Assembly: GCA_005880175.1 (NCBI GenBank) | Contig: VBJR01000030.1 | Coordinates: forward strand, 1 to 20,770 | DNA from: Chloroflexota bacterium | GTDB lineage: Bacteria; Chloroflexota; Dormibacteria; Dormibacterales; Dormibacteraceae | Direction: 5' to 3' | Length of the DNA: 20,770 bases | Shown: one piece after another, positions 7,832 through 14,673 of the stretch | Layout: each line of letters begins with the position of its first letter | Position numbering within the stretch: position 1 is the stretch's first letter | Program-made: the position numbers and the translations under genes | The notes under the pieces: generated by a model | Seen by the model: the letters and a program-made list of their open reading frames with translations, nothing else | What the model was told of the DNA's origin: nothing | Database searches by the model: none

Positions 7832-7969
7832 ATCAAGCGCACGTATCAGCCCAAGAAGCGGTATCGCCGCCGCGTCCACGGCTTCCTCCAGCGCATGGAC
7901 TCACCCGGCGGCCGGCGCATCATCCAGAACCGCCGCCGCAAGGGTCGCAGCCAGCTCACGCCCCGGTAG
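7832..7969 (+). CDS. rpmH: 50S ribosomal protein L34, apparent ATC start
   Basis: A 45-residue, very basic protein, (I/M)[17 protein letters not shown]..., ending [11 protein letters not shown]. This is the full and unmistakable L34 sequence. L34 is a late-assembling protein of the large ribosomal subunit. The position where the family has its initiator ATG reads ATC (7832-7834). The only in-frame codons back to the TGA at 7805-7807 are ATA, TCT, GCT, GTT, CAG, AGG, TCT and GCC, so there is no ATG, GTG or TTG. An AGAGG ribosome site (7821-7825) sits six bases before the ATC, supporting initiation exactly there. Either ATC is used as a near-cognate start or one base is wrong. It is the first gene of the rpmH-rnpA-yidD cluster. 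Confidence 0.85.
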   Translation: MKRTYQPKKRYRRRVHGFLQRMDSPGGRRIIQNRRRKGRSQLTPR

Positions 7970-7984
7970 CCGCGGAGGCCGGCC

Positions 7985-8350
7985 GTGAAGCGGCGGTTCC
8001 GGCTCCGGCGCCGTCAGGACTTCGATCGCGTCATGCGGACGCCGCGCGTCTTCGCCGGACGGGCGATCGTCGCCTTCGCCACCCCGAGCCCGAGCGGCGG
8101 GTGGCGCGTCGGCGTGACGGTCAGCCGCCGACTGCGCGGCGCGGTGCAGCGCAACCGCCTGCGCCGCCGGCTTCGCGAGGCGGCCAGGGCGAGTCTGCTG
8201 GTTCCTCCCGGGTCGGGCGCGCCGCCGGACCAGGGCTACGACGTGGTCCTGCGTGCGCGCCCGGCTGGCCGAGGCGGCTGGGCGGACGAGTGGCGGTTCT
8301 GCGGGCTCCGGCGGCGGTCCCGCCGGCCGGACGTCGGGAGAGGTGGGCGG
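7985..8350 (+). CDS. rnpA: RNase P protein component, no stop before yidD
   Basis: RnpA is the basic protein cofactor of the RNase P ribozyme that trims tRNA 5' ends. The start is a GTG with GGAGG (7974-7978) six bases upstream. Motifs are the N-terminal [17 protein letters not shown], an aromatic-containing core [16 protein letters not shown], and the RNA-binding signature [14 protein letters not shown]. About 122 codons lead to the yidD ATG with no stop, so RnpA and YidD form a single 194-residue frame. The final 30 residues ([14 protein letters not shown]...) look unlike an RnpA tail. In the +1 frame a TGA at 8352-8354 would overlap the yidD ATG as ATGA, the usual coupled arrangement. A one-base indel near 8250-8340 is therefore plausible. 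A genuine fusion is the alternative. Confidence 0.85.
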
Positions 8351-8569
8351 ATGACCCGCGTCTTCCTCTGGTCGATCAGGGCGTACCAGGTCACCCTCTC
8401 CCCGATGATGGCCGCCCTCGGAGGTGGCTGCCGGTATTTCCCTACTTGCTCCCAGTACACTTACCAGGCGGTCGAGAGGTACGGGTGGGTCCGTGGATCC
8501 TGGATGGGGATCAAACGAATCGGCCGCTGCCATCCCTTCGCGAAGGGTGGCTATGACCCGGTACCTTGA
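8351..8569 (+). CDS. yidD: membrane protein insertion efficiency factor YidD
   Basis: A 72-residue protein ([18 protein letters not shown]...) with the family signatures [19 protein letters not shown] and [18 protein letters not shown], including the conserved cysteines. YidD is a small membrane-associated protein that assists YidC-dependent insertion. It directly follows rnpA, with which it shares one uninterrupted frame as read. Its TGA stop (8567-8569) overlaps a TTG (8566-8568) that begins the yidC remnant. The length is normal and no residues appear lost. Confidence 0.93.
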   Translation: MTRVFLWSIRAYQVTLSPMMAALGGGCRYFPTCSQYTYQAVERYGWVRGSWMGIKRIGRCHPFAKGGYDPVP

Positions 8570-8819
8570 TCGTCGCCGGGGCTGCGTGGGTGAACGAGAT
8601 CTGAAGCATTGAGGCAAGTGTTCAGCGTCGCGGCTAGCGCGGGCCCAGCCCGCGCGCGTGTGGGAGTCGGCTCCGATTAACCAGCGGAGCCTGTTCGACT
8701 ACTTCCTGCCCAACCGGCGTCGCGTGGCGGCCGGCCGCCGGCCATACCCCCGAGCCGGGGCAGTCGAGCATCCATCACCTCCCCCGGAGCCTGACGGCGA
8801 GAGCGACGAGGAGGGCTAG
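8566..8819 (+). pseudogene. yidC: probable yidC remnant (membrane insertase with most of the gene missing)
   Basis: This is the canonical position of YidC (yidD-yidC-jag). From TTG 8566 one frame reads a short hydrophobic start ([11 protein letters not shown]). After an apparent two-base loss, a second frame continues EALRQVFSVAASAGPARA, which resembles a YidC N-terminal helix. The last 48 codons, ending at TAG 8817-8819, read INQRSLFDYFLPNRRRVAA and then an acidic, Pro-rich tail (PPPEPDGESDEEG), a plausible YidC C terminus. All the membrane-spanning core expected between them, roughly 200 or more residues, is absent. A perfect hairpin, GCGCGGGC (8637-8644) with GCCCGCGC (8648-8655), lies near the presumed junction. 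The assignment rests mainly on gene order. The region could be simple intergenic DNA. Confidence 0.45.
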
Positions 8820-8826
8820 GAGACCT

Positions 8827-9495
8827 ATGAAATCTGCCGAAGGCCGGGGCCGAACGCTCGACGAGGCGGTGGACGCCGCCCTGATCGAGCTCGGCGAGAG
8901 CCGGCGCAACGTGGACGTGAAGATCCTCAGCGAGAGCACGGACGAGACCCGTGTCGAGGTGACCGTGATCGGACAGGCCGAGGCCTCGTCCACCGCCACC
9001 GCGGCTGCCGCCACCGTGGCGAAGCCGGCGGGCGCGGCCGAAGCCGATACGGCCAAGGAGATCGTCGGGCAGCTGCTCGCCCGCATGGGCATCCGCTGCT
9101 CGGTGACGTCGCGCGCGACGCCAGAGGCGATCGTCGTGGACGTGAGCGGCCGGGACCTCGGGGTCCTGATCGGGTGGCGCGGCGAGACGCTGCGCGCGCT
9201 CCAGACGATGACCAACCTCCTCGCCAGCCGGAAGATCGGGCCCGACCAGCGCGTCATCGTGGACGTCGAGCGGTACCGCCAGCGCCGCGAGAACACGGTG
9301 CGAGAGATCGCCTACCGGGCCGCGCGCCAGGTGAAGGTCACAGGCGACCCGATCACGCTGGACGCGATGCAGCCGTTCGAGCGCCGGGCGATTCACCTGG
9401 CGCTGGAGAGCGACCCGGACGTGACCACCGTGAGCATCGGTGAGGAGCCGGACCGCCGGGTCGTCGTCGGGCCGCGCCGCAACCGGGAGGATTGA
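8827..9495 (+). CDS. khpB: KhpB/Jag, RNA-binding KH-R3H protein
   Basis: A 222-residue protein with an N-terminal Jag_N domain (1-50: SAEGRGRTLDEAVDAALIELG, with residues 2-22 in two parts of the motif), an Ala-rich linker, a KH domain with its GxxG loop in GVLIGWRGETLRALQ, and an R3H domain (REIAYRAARQV...MQPFERRAIHLALE). KhpB pairs with KhpA as a global RNA chaperone affecting cell division and envelope genes in Gram-positive bacteria. Here it ends the rpmH-rnpA-yidD-yidC cluster in the usual order. The ATG is preceded by AGGAG (8818-8822) at good spacing. Its stop overlaps the next gene's TTG by four bases (TTGA). No sign of damage. Confidence 0.93.
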   Translation: MKSAEGRGRTLDEAVDAALIELGESRRNVDVKILSESTDETRVEVTVIGQAEASSTATAAAATVAKPAGAAEADTAKEIVGQLLARMGIRCSVTSRATPEAIVVDVSGRDLGVLIGWRGETLRALQTMTNLLASRKIGPDQRVIVDVERYRQRRENTVREIAYRAARQVKVTGDPITLDAMQPFERRAIHLALESDPDVTTVSIGEEPDRRVVVGPRRNRED

Positions 9496-9755
9496 CGGCG
9501 ACCGCGGGCGTCGAGCTGATTCGGCGTGCCATCGGACTGGCCAACGCGGCCGCCGATGGCGCGGGGGACGAAGAGGTGACTCCGAGCGAGATCGCGGAGG
9601 TCATCCGCGACGCGCTCGAGTCGCCCGAGCTGACGCGTGACCGCCAGGTCGTCCGCTACCTGCAGGAGGCGCTCGACGCCGTGTCCGACGGCATGCCGCC
9701 GGACTACACGGCGATGATCCTCTACTCGGCTCTGGGACGGCTGCGCGAGGGCTGA
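9492..9755 (+). CDS. small hypothetical helical protein
   Basis: I do not recognise this 87-residue product. It starts at a TTG overlapping the khpB stop (TTGA), which suggests coupling to khpB. A GGGAGG at 9485-9490 is too close to that TTG for ideal use. The protein is acidic and appears entirely helical (ELIRRAIGLANAAADG, SEIAEVIRDALESPEL, VVRYLQEALDAVSDG, DYTAMILYSALGRL), with no membrane segment or cysteines. Third-position GC matches the neighbours, so it is likely real. It takes the place where mnmE or rsmG often follow jag. No function can be offered. Confidence 0.7.
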   Translation: MTATAGVELIRRAIGLANAAADGAGDEEVTPSEIAEVIRDALESPELTRDRQVVRYLQEALDAVSDGMPPDYTAMILYSALGRLREG

Positions 9756-9768
9756 CCGGCATGGTCGT

Positions 9769-9803
9769 CGCCCGGGACGTGCCCGTCTCGGGCTTCCCGG
9801 GCG
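9769..9803. terminator. long GC hairpin upstream of the M16 peptidase promoter
   Basis: CGCCCGGGA (9769-9777) pairs with TCCCGGGCG (9795-9803), and an inner stem GCCCG (9781-9785) pairs with CGGGC (9789-9793) around a TCT loop. No T-run follows. It could end the khpB transcript or act as an operator, since it lies immediately before the -10 hexamer at 9812. Confidence 0.5.
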
Positions 9804-9811
9804 GGTGTGGC

Positions 9812-9817
9812 TATACT
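9812..9817 (+). promoter_or_regulatory. -10 hexamer for a near-leaderless M16 peptidase transcript
   Basis: TATACT, identical to the rpmH hexamer, ends eight bases before the ATG at 9826. The predicted first transcribed base therefore falls at or next to the start codon. No Shine-Dalgarno sequence is present. The -35 region overlaps the hairpin. Confidence 0.5.
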
Positions 9818-9825
9818 GGCCCTGC

Positions 9826-11041
9826 ATGGGCCTAGCCCCGAAGCACTTCCGACACGAGCTCGCGGGAGGGGCCAGGCTCCTCACCGCTGAACTACCCGAC
9901 CGCGCGTCGGTCAGCGTCGTGCTGATGCTGGCCGTCGGTTCGCGCTACGAAGAGGACCGCGTCGGCGGGGTCTCGCACTTCGTCGAACACCTCTTCTTCA
10001 AGGGAACCTCCCGCCGGCCGACCCCCAAGGACATCGCCGAGGCGATCGAGGGGGTCGGCGGGGTGATCAACGCCTCGACCGACAAGGAGGTCACGGTCTA
10101 CTGGACGCGCGTGCCGGCGGACCGTGTCGAGCTCGCCACCGACGTGCTGTTCGACATCGTGTCCAGCTCACGGCTGGAGCCGCAGGACGTCGAGCGCGAG
10201 CGGATGGTGATCCTCGAAGAGCTCAAGATGTACCTGGATCAGCCCCAGGACTACGTCCACAGCCTGTTCGAGCAGATCATGTGGCCGGAGCACCCGCTGG
10301 GCCGGGACATCATCGGCACGGTCGAGTCGGTGTCGAGCACCACTCGCGAGGAGCTGGTCGACTACATCGCCGGCCACTACAGCCTGCCCAAGCTGGTGAT
10401 CGGGCTGGCCGGCGCGGTGGACTCCGACGCGGCGCGGCGGATCGTCTCGTCGCGGCTGTCCCTCCCCGGGAGCGGCAGCGGCTCGAGCTACCTGCCGGCG
10501 CCCGGCCCGCTGGAGCGGCGTGTCCTACCTGGACGACGACCGGTACGCACTGGACCTTCTGAACACGATCCTTGGTGAGGGCATGAGCTCGCGGCTGTTC
10601 CTGGAGATCCGGGAGCGGCGGGGTCTCGCCTACGACGTCCACAGCTACACGACCAAGCACAGCGACGGCGGCTACTTCGCGGTCTACCTGGGGGTCGATC
10701 CCAGCAAGGCCGAGGAGGCGGTGGACGCGGTGCTGGCGGAGCTGCGGATGATCGCCGAGCAGCCGGTGCCGGAAGGCGAGCTCACCAAGGCACGGGAGTT
10801 CACGAAGGGTCGGATGCGGCTGGGCCTGGAGGGCACCAACTCGCTCGCCAGCTGGCTCTGTCAGCAGGAGCTGCTGATGGACCATATCCGGACGGTGGAC
10901 GAGGTCATCGCGCGATACGAGGCAGTGACCGTCGCCGACGTGCAGGCGATGGCGAAGCGGGTGCTCGCGCAGCCGCTGCAGATGGCGCTCATCGGGCCGT
11001 TCCCGACTGACGCCCCGTTCCGCACGTCGATCGGCGCGTAG
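9826..11041 (+). CDS. M16-family zinc metallopeptidase, frameshifted as read
   Basis: A processing-peptidase-like (PqqL/YmxG/MPP) protein. The first half, from ATG 9826, has the inverted zinc motif HFVEH (GVSHFVEHLFFKGT) and the downstream region ERERMVILEELKMYLDQPQDYVH carrying the third zinc ligand. The frame breaks at about 10518-10520 after 231 residues. The other frame resumes with SYLDDDRYALDLLNTILGEG and the substrate-binding motif RERRGLAYDVHSY, then runs 173 residues to TAG 11039-11041. Some 20 residues usual at this point (the 'TEQAH..LG..G' strand) are missing, so about 60 bases appear lost. Most relatives have 415-430 residues; these two parts total 404. The gene has its own promoter and converges on lepB. 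A GTG at 9805 is also in frame but lies upstream of the -10. Confidence 0.88.
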
Positions 11042-11084
11042 GCGGGCGAGTCTCCGACCTGCCCGGCTCTTCCCCCCTGGTTTG

Positions 11085-11108
11085 GGCGGAGGAGCCGTGG
11101 CCTCCGCC
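11085..11108. terminator. hairpin between convergent M16 peptidase and lepB genes
   Basis: GGCGGAGG (11085-11092) and CCTCCGCC (11101-11108) form a perfect 8-bp stem with an 8-base loop, in the 83-base gap between two convergent genes. No U-run is present on either strand, so it would be a weak bidirectional terminator. Confidence 0.5.
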
Positions 11109-11124
11109 TCTCCCCGCCCGCCGC

Positions 11125-11811
11125 TCAGGCGGCGGCGCCGGGCTGCAGCAGGGTGTTGGTGATCTGCGGCTTCTGCGTGTCGATCGGACCGATGCGGGAG
11201 AGCGGAATAACGCGGATCCAGGCCCTGGCCTCGATCTGGTCCCGGCGCACGGGTCCGAAGACGCGCGAGTCGCTGGAGTGGTTGCGGTTGTCCCCCATGA
11301 CGAAGAACTCGTCGGATTTCAGGAGGACGCCCTCGGGGTCGGTGGTCTGCGCTATGGGCCAGTCGGCGTTCTCGGTCCAGACCTCGTTGTTCACGTAGGT
11401 CTCTCGCAGCAGGTGCCCATTGATGAAGACCTGGCCCTGCCGGATGAGGACGTGGTCGCCGGGGACGCCGATCACCCGCTTGATGAAGTCGCGGGTGTTG
11501 TCGTAGGGGTCGCGCATGATGATGATGTCGCCCCGCGACGGCGGGTGCAGCCGGTAGTCGATCTTGGTGGCGATCAGGTAGTCGTTGTCGGTGACGGTCG
11601 GGTACATCGACGAGCCGATGACGTGGACGGTCTGGATCGCGAAGTTGATGATGAGGTAGAGGCCGAGCGCCAGGAGGAGCACCTCGGCGACTTCGGTGAG
11701 GATCCCTCTGCTCTTTGACACCCGCGTCGTCTGCTTCGTAGCTTCCACAGCCTGCTCACCATACCGTTCCAGGAGGCTTCGTGCCGGCGCAGGGGGCGCT
11801 GGCACGACCAC
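11125..11811 (-). CDS. lepB: signal peptidase I
   Basis: A 228-residue type I signal peptidase that cleaves signal peptides on the outer face of the membrane. It has a 40-residue cytoplasmic tail, one membrane segment (about 41-60, VAEVLLLALGLYLIINFAIQ), the nucleophile Ser68 in SSMYPT, the general base Lys111 in FIKRVIGVPGD, and the C-terminal box MGDNRNHSSDSR. The start is GTG 11809-11811. It lies downstream of parB on the same strand, with the perfect parS between them. It appears intact. Confidence 0.94.
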   Translation of the reverse strand: MVVPAPPAPARSLLERYGEQAVEATKQTTRVSKSRGILTEVAEVLLLALGLYLIINFAIQTVHVIGSSMYPTVTDNDYLIATKIDYRLHPPSRGDIIIMRDPYDNTRDFIKRVIGVPGDHVLIRQGQVFINGHLLRETYVNNEVWTENADWPIAQTTDPEGVLLKSDEFFVMGDNRNHSSDSRVFGPVRRDQIEARAWIRVIPLSRIGPIDTQKPQITNTLLQPGAAA

Positions 11812-11819
11812 TCGATCGA

Positions 11820-11835
11820 TGTTCCACGTGGAACA
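11820..11835. promoter_or_regulatory. parS centromere site (perfect palindrome)
   Basis: TGTTCCACGTGGAACA is a perfect 16-base palindrome of the bacterial parS consensus. It sits in the 48-base gap between the parB stop and the lepB start. ParB loads here and spreads, and ParA then separates the origins. Confidence 0.93.
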
Positions 11836-11859
11836 TCGCGGGTCCCGGGGCCAGCGGGG

Positions 11860-12686
11860 TCAACGGCCGATCAGGAACTCGAGCATGTCGTCGAGCTCGG
11901 CGGCGCTGTCGTAGCGAAGGGTCACGTGACCGCGGCTGCGGCTGCCGGTGATGCTCGCCGCGTCGCCGAAGCGCTCGTGGAGCTGCCTGGTGACGTCGTC
12001 CAGCGTCTCGCCGGCGGGCTCGGTCTCGGTCTCCTCCGGTGCCGGCCGCCCGACCTTCTCCGGCTTCCGCGCCGGCGGCGCCGGCTTGTAGTCGTGGACC
12101 CAGCGCTCCGTGTCGCGGACCGACAGGTGGCGGCCGAGCACGACCTTCAGGCCCTGCTCCTGCGCGTCCGGCGTGGGCAGGCCGACGAGCGCGCGCGCGT
12201 GGCCGGCGGAGATGGCGCCGGTCGCCGTGGCCGAGAGCACGGCGGGGCAGCCGGTCAGCAGCCGGAGGGCCTGGGTCACGGCGACCCGGTGCTTGCCCAG
12301 CCGGTTGGCGGCCTCCTCGTGGGTCAGGTGGAACTGGTCGATCAGGCGCTTGATGCCGCGTGCCTCCTCGATCGGGTCCAGGTCCTCGCGCTGCAGGTTC
12401 TCGATGAGGCCGAGCAGCAGGCTGTCCTCGGAGTCCGCCTCGTGGCGGATGATCGCGGGGACGCGCTGGACGCCCGCCAGCCGGGCGGCGCGCAGCCGCC
12501 GCTCGCCGGCGATCAGCTCGTAGCCGTGGCCGGGAAGTGCTTGCGCATCTGCTCCGGCGACGGCTTGACCTGGTCGACGTCGATGAACTGGGGCAGGCCC
12601 GGGTCCTGGTTGCCCTCTGTACCCGGCCCGATTGGGATCAGTGACTCCAGGCCCCTGCCGAGGCCGCGGCCCCGCTGGCGGGTCAT
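11860..12686 (-). CDS. parB: ParB chromosome partitioning protein, frameshifted with an internal deletion
   Basis: ParB is a CTP-dependent clamp that loads at parS. From ATG 12684-12686 the first frame gives the typical RGRGLGRGLESLIP start and box I (SPEQMRKHF, residues 43-51). It then hits a TGA within six codons. The other frame resumes at 12531 with GYELIAGERRLRAARLAG, followed by ENLQREDLDPIEEARG, the helix-turn-helix region (THEEAANRLGKHRVAVTQALRLL) and a C-terminal dimerisation domain (VTLRYDSAAELDDMLEFLIGR). The segment that normally joins them (L.ELA.SI...G..QP..VR, part of the CTP pocket) is missing, about 26 residues. As read, the protein could not bind CTP normally. It lies 40 bases downstream of parA. 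Confidence 0.9.
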
Positions 12687-12726
12687 CGGTATTCCGGGAG
12701 GGGCGGCCTGGCCCCGCGTGCGGAGT

Positions 12727-13539
12727 TCACTGGTTCATGACCTCCTCTGCCAGCTGCCGGAAGGCCTGGGCCCCCCGGCACGTGGGATCGTAGATGGTGA
12801 CCGGCTGACCATGGCTGGACGCCTCGGGGACGCGGACGTTGCGTGGGATCAGGGTCTCGTACAGCTTGTCCGGATAGGCCCGGCGCACCTCGTTGAGGAC
12901 GTCCCATGACAGCGTGGTGCGGGCGTCGAACTGCGTGATGAGGATCCCGGCCAGGTCGAGCTTGGGGTTGAGGTTCATGCGCACCAGCTGCAGCGTGTAG
13001 AGCAGGTGGGCCAGGCCCTCCAGGGCGAAGTATTCGGCCTGCAGGGGCACCAGCGCCTGGTCGGCCGCGGCCAGCGCGTTGAGGGTCAGGAGCCCGAGCG
13101 ACGGCGGGCAGTCGATCAGGACGTAGCCGAAGCCGCCGGTCAGCGCGGAGAGCGCGCGGCGGAGCCTGGCCTCGCGGTCGCTCTCGCCCACCAGCTCGAT
13201 CTCAGCGCCCGCGAGGGCGACCTGCGATGGCACGACGTGGAGGCCGGGGACGGAGGTGGCGGTCGCGACCTCGTCGATGCTGGCCTCCCCCGAGAGCAGG
13301 TGATAGACGGTCAGGCGGGCGCGCGAGGGGTCGATCCCGAGTCCGCTGGTGCTGTTGGACTGCGGATCGAGGTCGATCACCAGCACCTGCGCGCCTCGCT
13401 CGGCCAGCGCCGCGCCCAGGTTCATGACCGTGGTCGTCTTGCCCACGCCCCCCTTCTGGTTGGCCACCGCGATGATGCGCGGAGTCGAAATCAACATGTT
13501 GGGGCTAACCTGGGGAAACTCGACGACATGTCGTGTCAT
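12727..13539 (-). CDS. parA: ParA/Soj chromosome partitioning ATPase
   Basis: A 270-residue deviant Walker ATPase. The P-loop is KGGVGKTT (29-36) with the signature Lys; downstream are LVIDLDPQSNSTSGLG, the DCPPSLGLLTLNAL switch and PLQAEYFALEGL. It forms a nucleoid-bound gradient that moves ParB-parS complexes. The start is ATG 13537-13539, preceded by GGGAG at 7 bases. An internal ATG at 13497 is possible, but its ribosome site is poorer. It lies 16 bases after the CPBP protease gene and before parB. Its coding strand opposes rightward fork movement from oriC. Appears intact. Confidence 0.95.
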   Translation of the reverse strand: MTRHVVEFPQVSPNMLISTPRIIAVANQKGGVGKTTTVMNLGAALAERGAQVLVIDLDPQSNSTSGLGIDPSRARLTVYHLLSGEASIDEVATATSVPGLHVVPSQVALAGAEIELVGESDREARLRRALSALTGGFGYVLIDCPPSLGLLTLNALAAADQALVPLQAEYFALEGLAHLLYTLQLVRMNLNPKLDLAGILITQFDARTTLSWDVLNEVRRAYPDKLYETLIPRNVRVPEASSHGQPVTIYDPTCRGAQAFRQLAEEVMNQ

Positions 13540-13551
13540 GGCTCGGCTCCC

Positions 13552-13557
13552 GATTCT
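13552..13557 (-). promoter_or_regulatory. possible -10 hexamer for parA
   Basis: The minus strand reads TAGAAT (five of six to TATAAT), 12 bases before the parA ATG and overlapping the stop of the upstream membrane gene. It would give a leader of only a few bases. The same hexamer precedes the sigma-like gene. Confidence 0.3.
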
Positions 13558-14665
13558 ATGGGGCAGTTCTCAGTCTGCCTAGCCGACCTGTAAAGAACGC
13601 GGCAGCGCTGGCAAGCACCAGTGCGGCGCCGACGATCACCGCGGGTCCGAGCAGCACACCGCTCACTCCCACTCCCACAAGAGTGTTGTACACGACATGA
13701 CACGCAGTGCTCGTCGTCGTGTTGGTCTGGCGCCGCAGCAGGCCCAGTCCGATGGCCAGGATCAGCACGGCGATGGCGTCCAGCGACAGCCCGTACTGCG
13801 TGTGGACGGCGGTGAAGACGATCGCGACCCACAGGATCCCGAGCCGCGGCTGGAGGGCGCCCCGGAAGAGCGCCTCCTCGCAGATGCCGGCGGAGAGGGC
13901 GATGGTGGCGATGCCGATCGGGTTGCCGAGCTGGCCGAACAGCCGCTGGTTGGCGGCCTCGACCTTCTGGGCCGTCCCGGGGGTGATGAGGTGGGCCAGG
14001 GCGTCCATGCCGTTGCCGAACGCGAAGAAGACGAACGCGGCGCCCAGGCCGAGGACGATCTGCCACGGGGTGGGCCGGACGAGGCCGAGCCGGTCCAGGG
14101 TCGCCGCGGGCCCGCGCCGGATGAAGAGGCCGACGCCGAGGGCCGCGGCGAACAGGAACGGCACCTCCTGGAGGACCAGGTCCAGAGGGGTCAGGGCGGA
14201 CCCCGTGCTGGCCTGCTGGCTCAGGACGTCCACGGCGAGCTGGTTGGCGATCTGGCTGCCGACCAGGACGGTCGTGAGCACCAGGGCGGTCGCGTGGACG
14301 GCGCTGCGAGGATCGATCGGGAGGAAGCGCGCGACCGCAACCCGCACGGGCTCGCTGATGAGCGCGGCGGCCACGCACCCGGCCAGGAGCAGCACGAGCG
14401 CGTAGAGCAGGAGGCGGCCGCCACCGGCCGTGGGCGTGAATGCGACGGTGAAGAGGGCGAGGAGGACGGAGAAGGCGGCGACCAGCCCGAGCAGCATCCA
14501 GACGGCGCCGCCGAGAAGGGCGGCCCCCCGCGCCCAGGCCGACTCGCCGCGAGGTGGCTGGTCGTGCCAGTTGGCCACGACGATGAGCGGCAGCGGCAGG
14601 AGCAGGACCAGCACGTCCAGAAAGGCCAGGGCCTGGACGATCAGCGAGGCCGGCTGATGTTCCAC
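13556..14665 (-). CDS. CPBP-family intramembrane metalloprotease (ABI/CAAX type)
   Basis: A 369-residue polytopic membrane protein with about ten hydrophobic segments. The C-terminal half carries the three CPBP motifs: EExxxR (Glu263, Glu264, Arg268 in ICEEALFRG), FxxxH (Phe284, His288 in FTAVH) and HxxxN (His323, Asn327 in HVVYN). The family includes type II CAAX prenyl proteases and bacteriocin-immunity proteins; the substrate here is unknown. The start is GTG 14663-14665, whose first codons (M-E-H) are part of a degenerate parS copy covering the start. It is immediately upstream of parA and may share its transcript. Confidence 0.88.
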   Translation of the reverse strand: MEHQPASLIVQALAFLDVLVLLLPLPLIVVANWHDQPPRGESAWARGAALLGGAVWMLLGLVAAFSVLLALFTVAFTPTAGGGRLLLYALVLLLAGCVAAALISEPVRVAVARFLPIDPRSAVHATALVLTTVLVGSQIANQLAVDVLSQQASTGSALTPLDLVLQEVPFLFAAALGVGLFIRRGPAATLDRLGLVRPTPWQIVLGLGAAFVFFAFGNGMDALAHLITPGTAQKVEAANQRLFGQLGNPIGIATIALSAGICEEALFRGALQPRLGILWVAIVFTAVHTQYGLSLDAIAVLILAIGLGLLRRQTNTTTSTACHVVYNTLVGVGVSGVLLGPAVIVGAALVLASAAAFFTGRLGRLRTAP

Positions 14666-14673
14666 GTTTTACA
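14658..14673 (+). repeat. degenerate parS copy, left arm of an inverted pair
   Basis: TGTTCCACGTTTTACA keeps one perfect parS half (TGTTCCAC) and has three changes in the other. It is the exact reverse complement of the copy at 15179-15194. It covers the start codon of the CPBP gene, with the perfect half facing that gene. Confidence 0.7.

Noticed and set aside
7804..8556. + strand frame starting near rpmH and running through rnpA
   Set aside because: Out of frame with the unmistakable L34, RnpA and YidD sequences; His/Pro/Arg-rich shadow.
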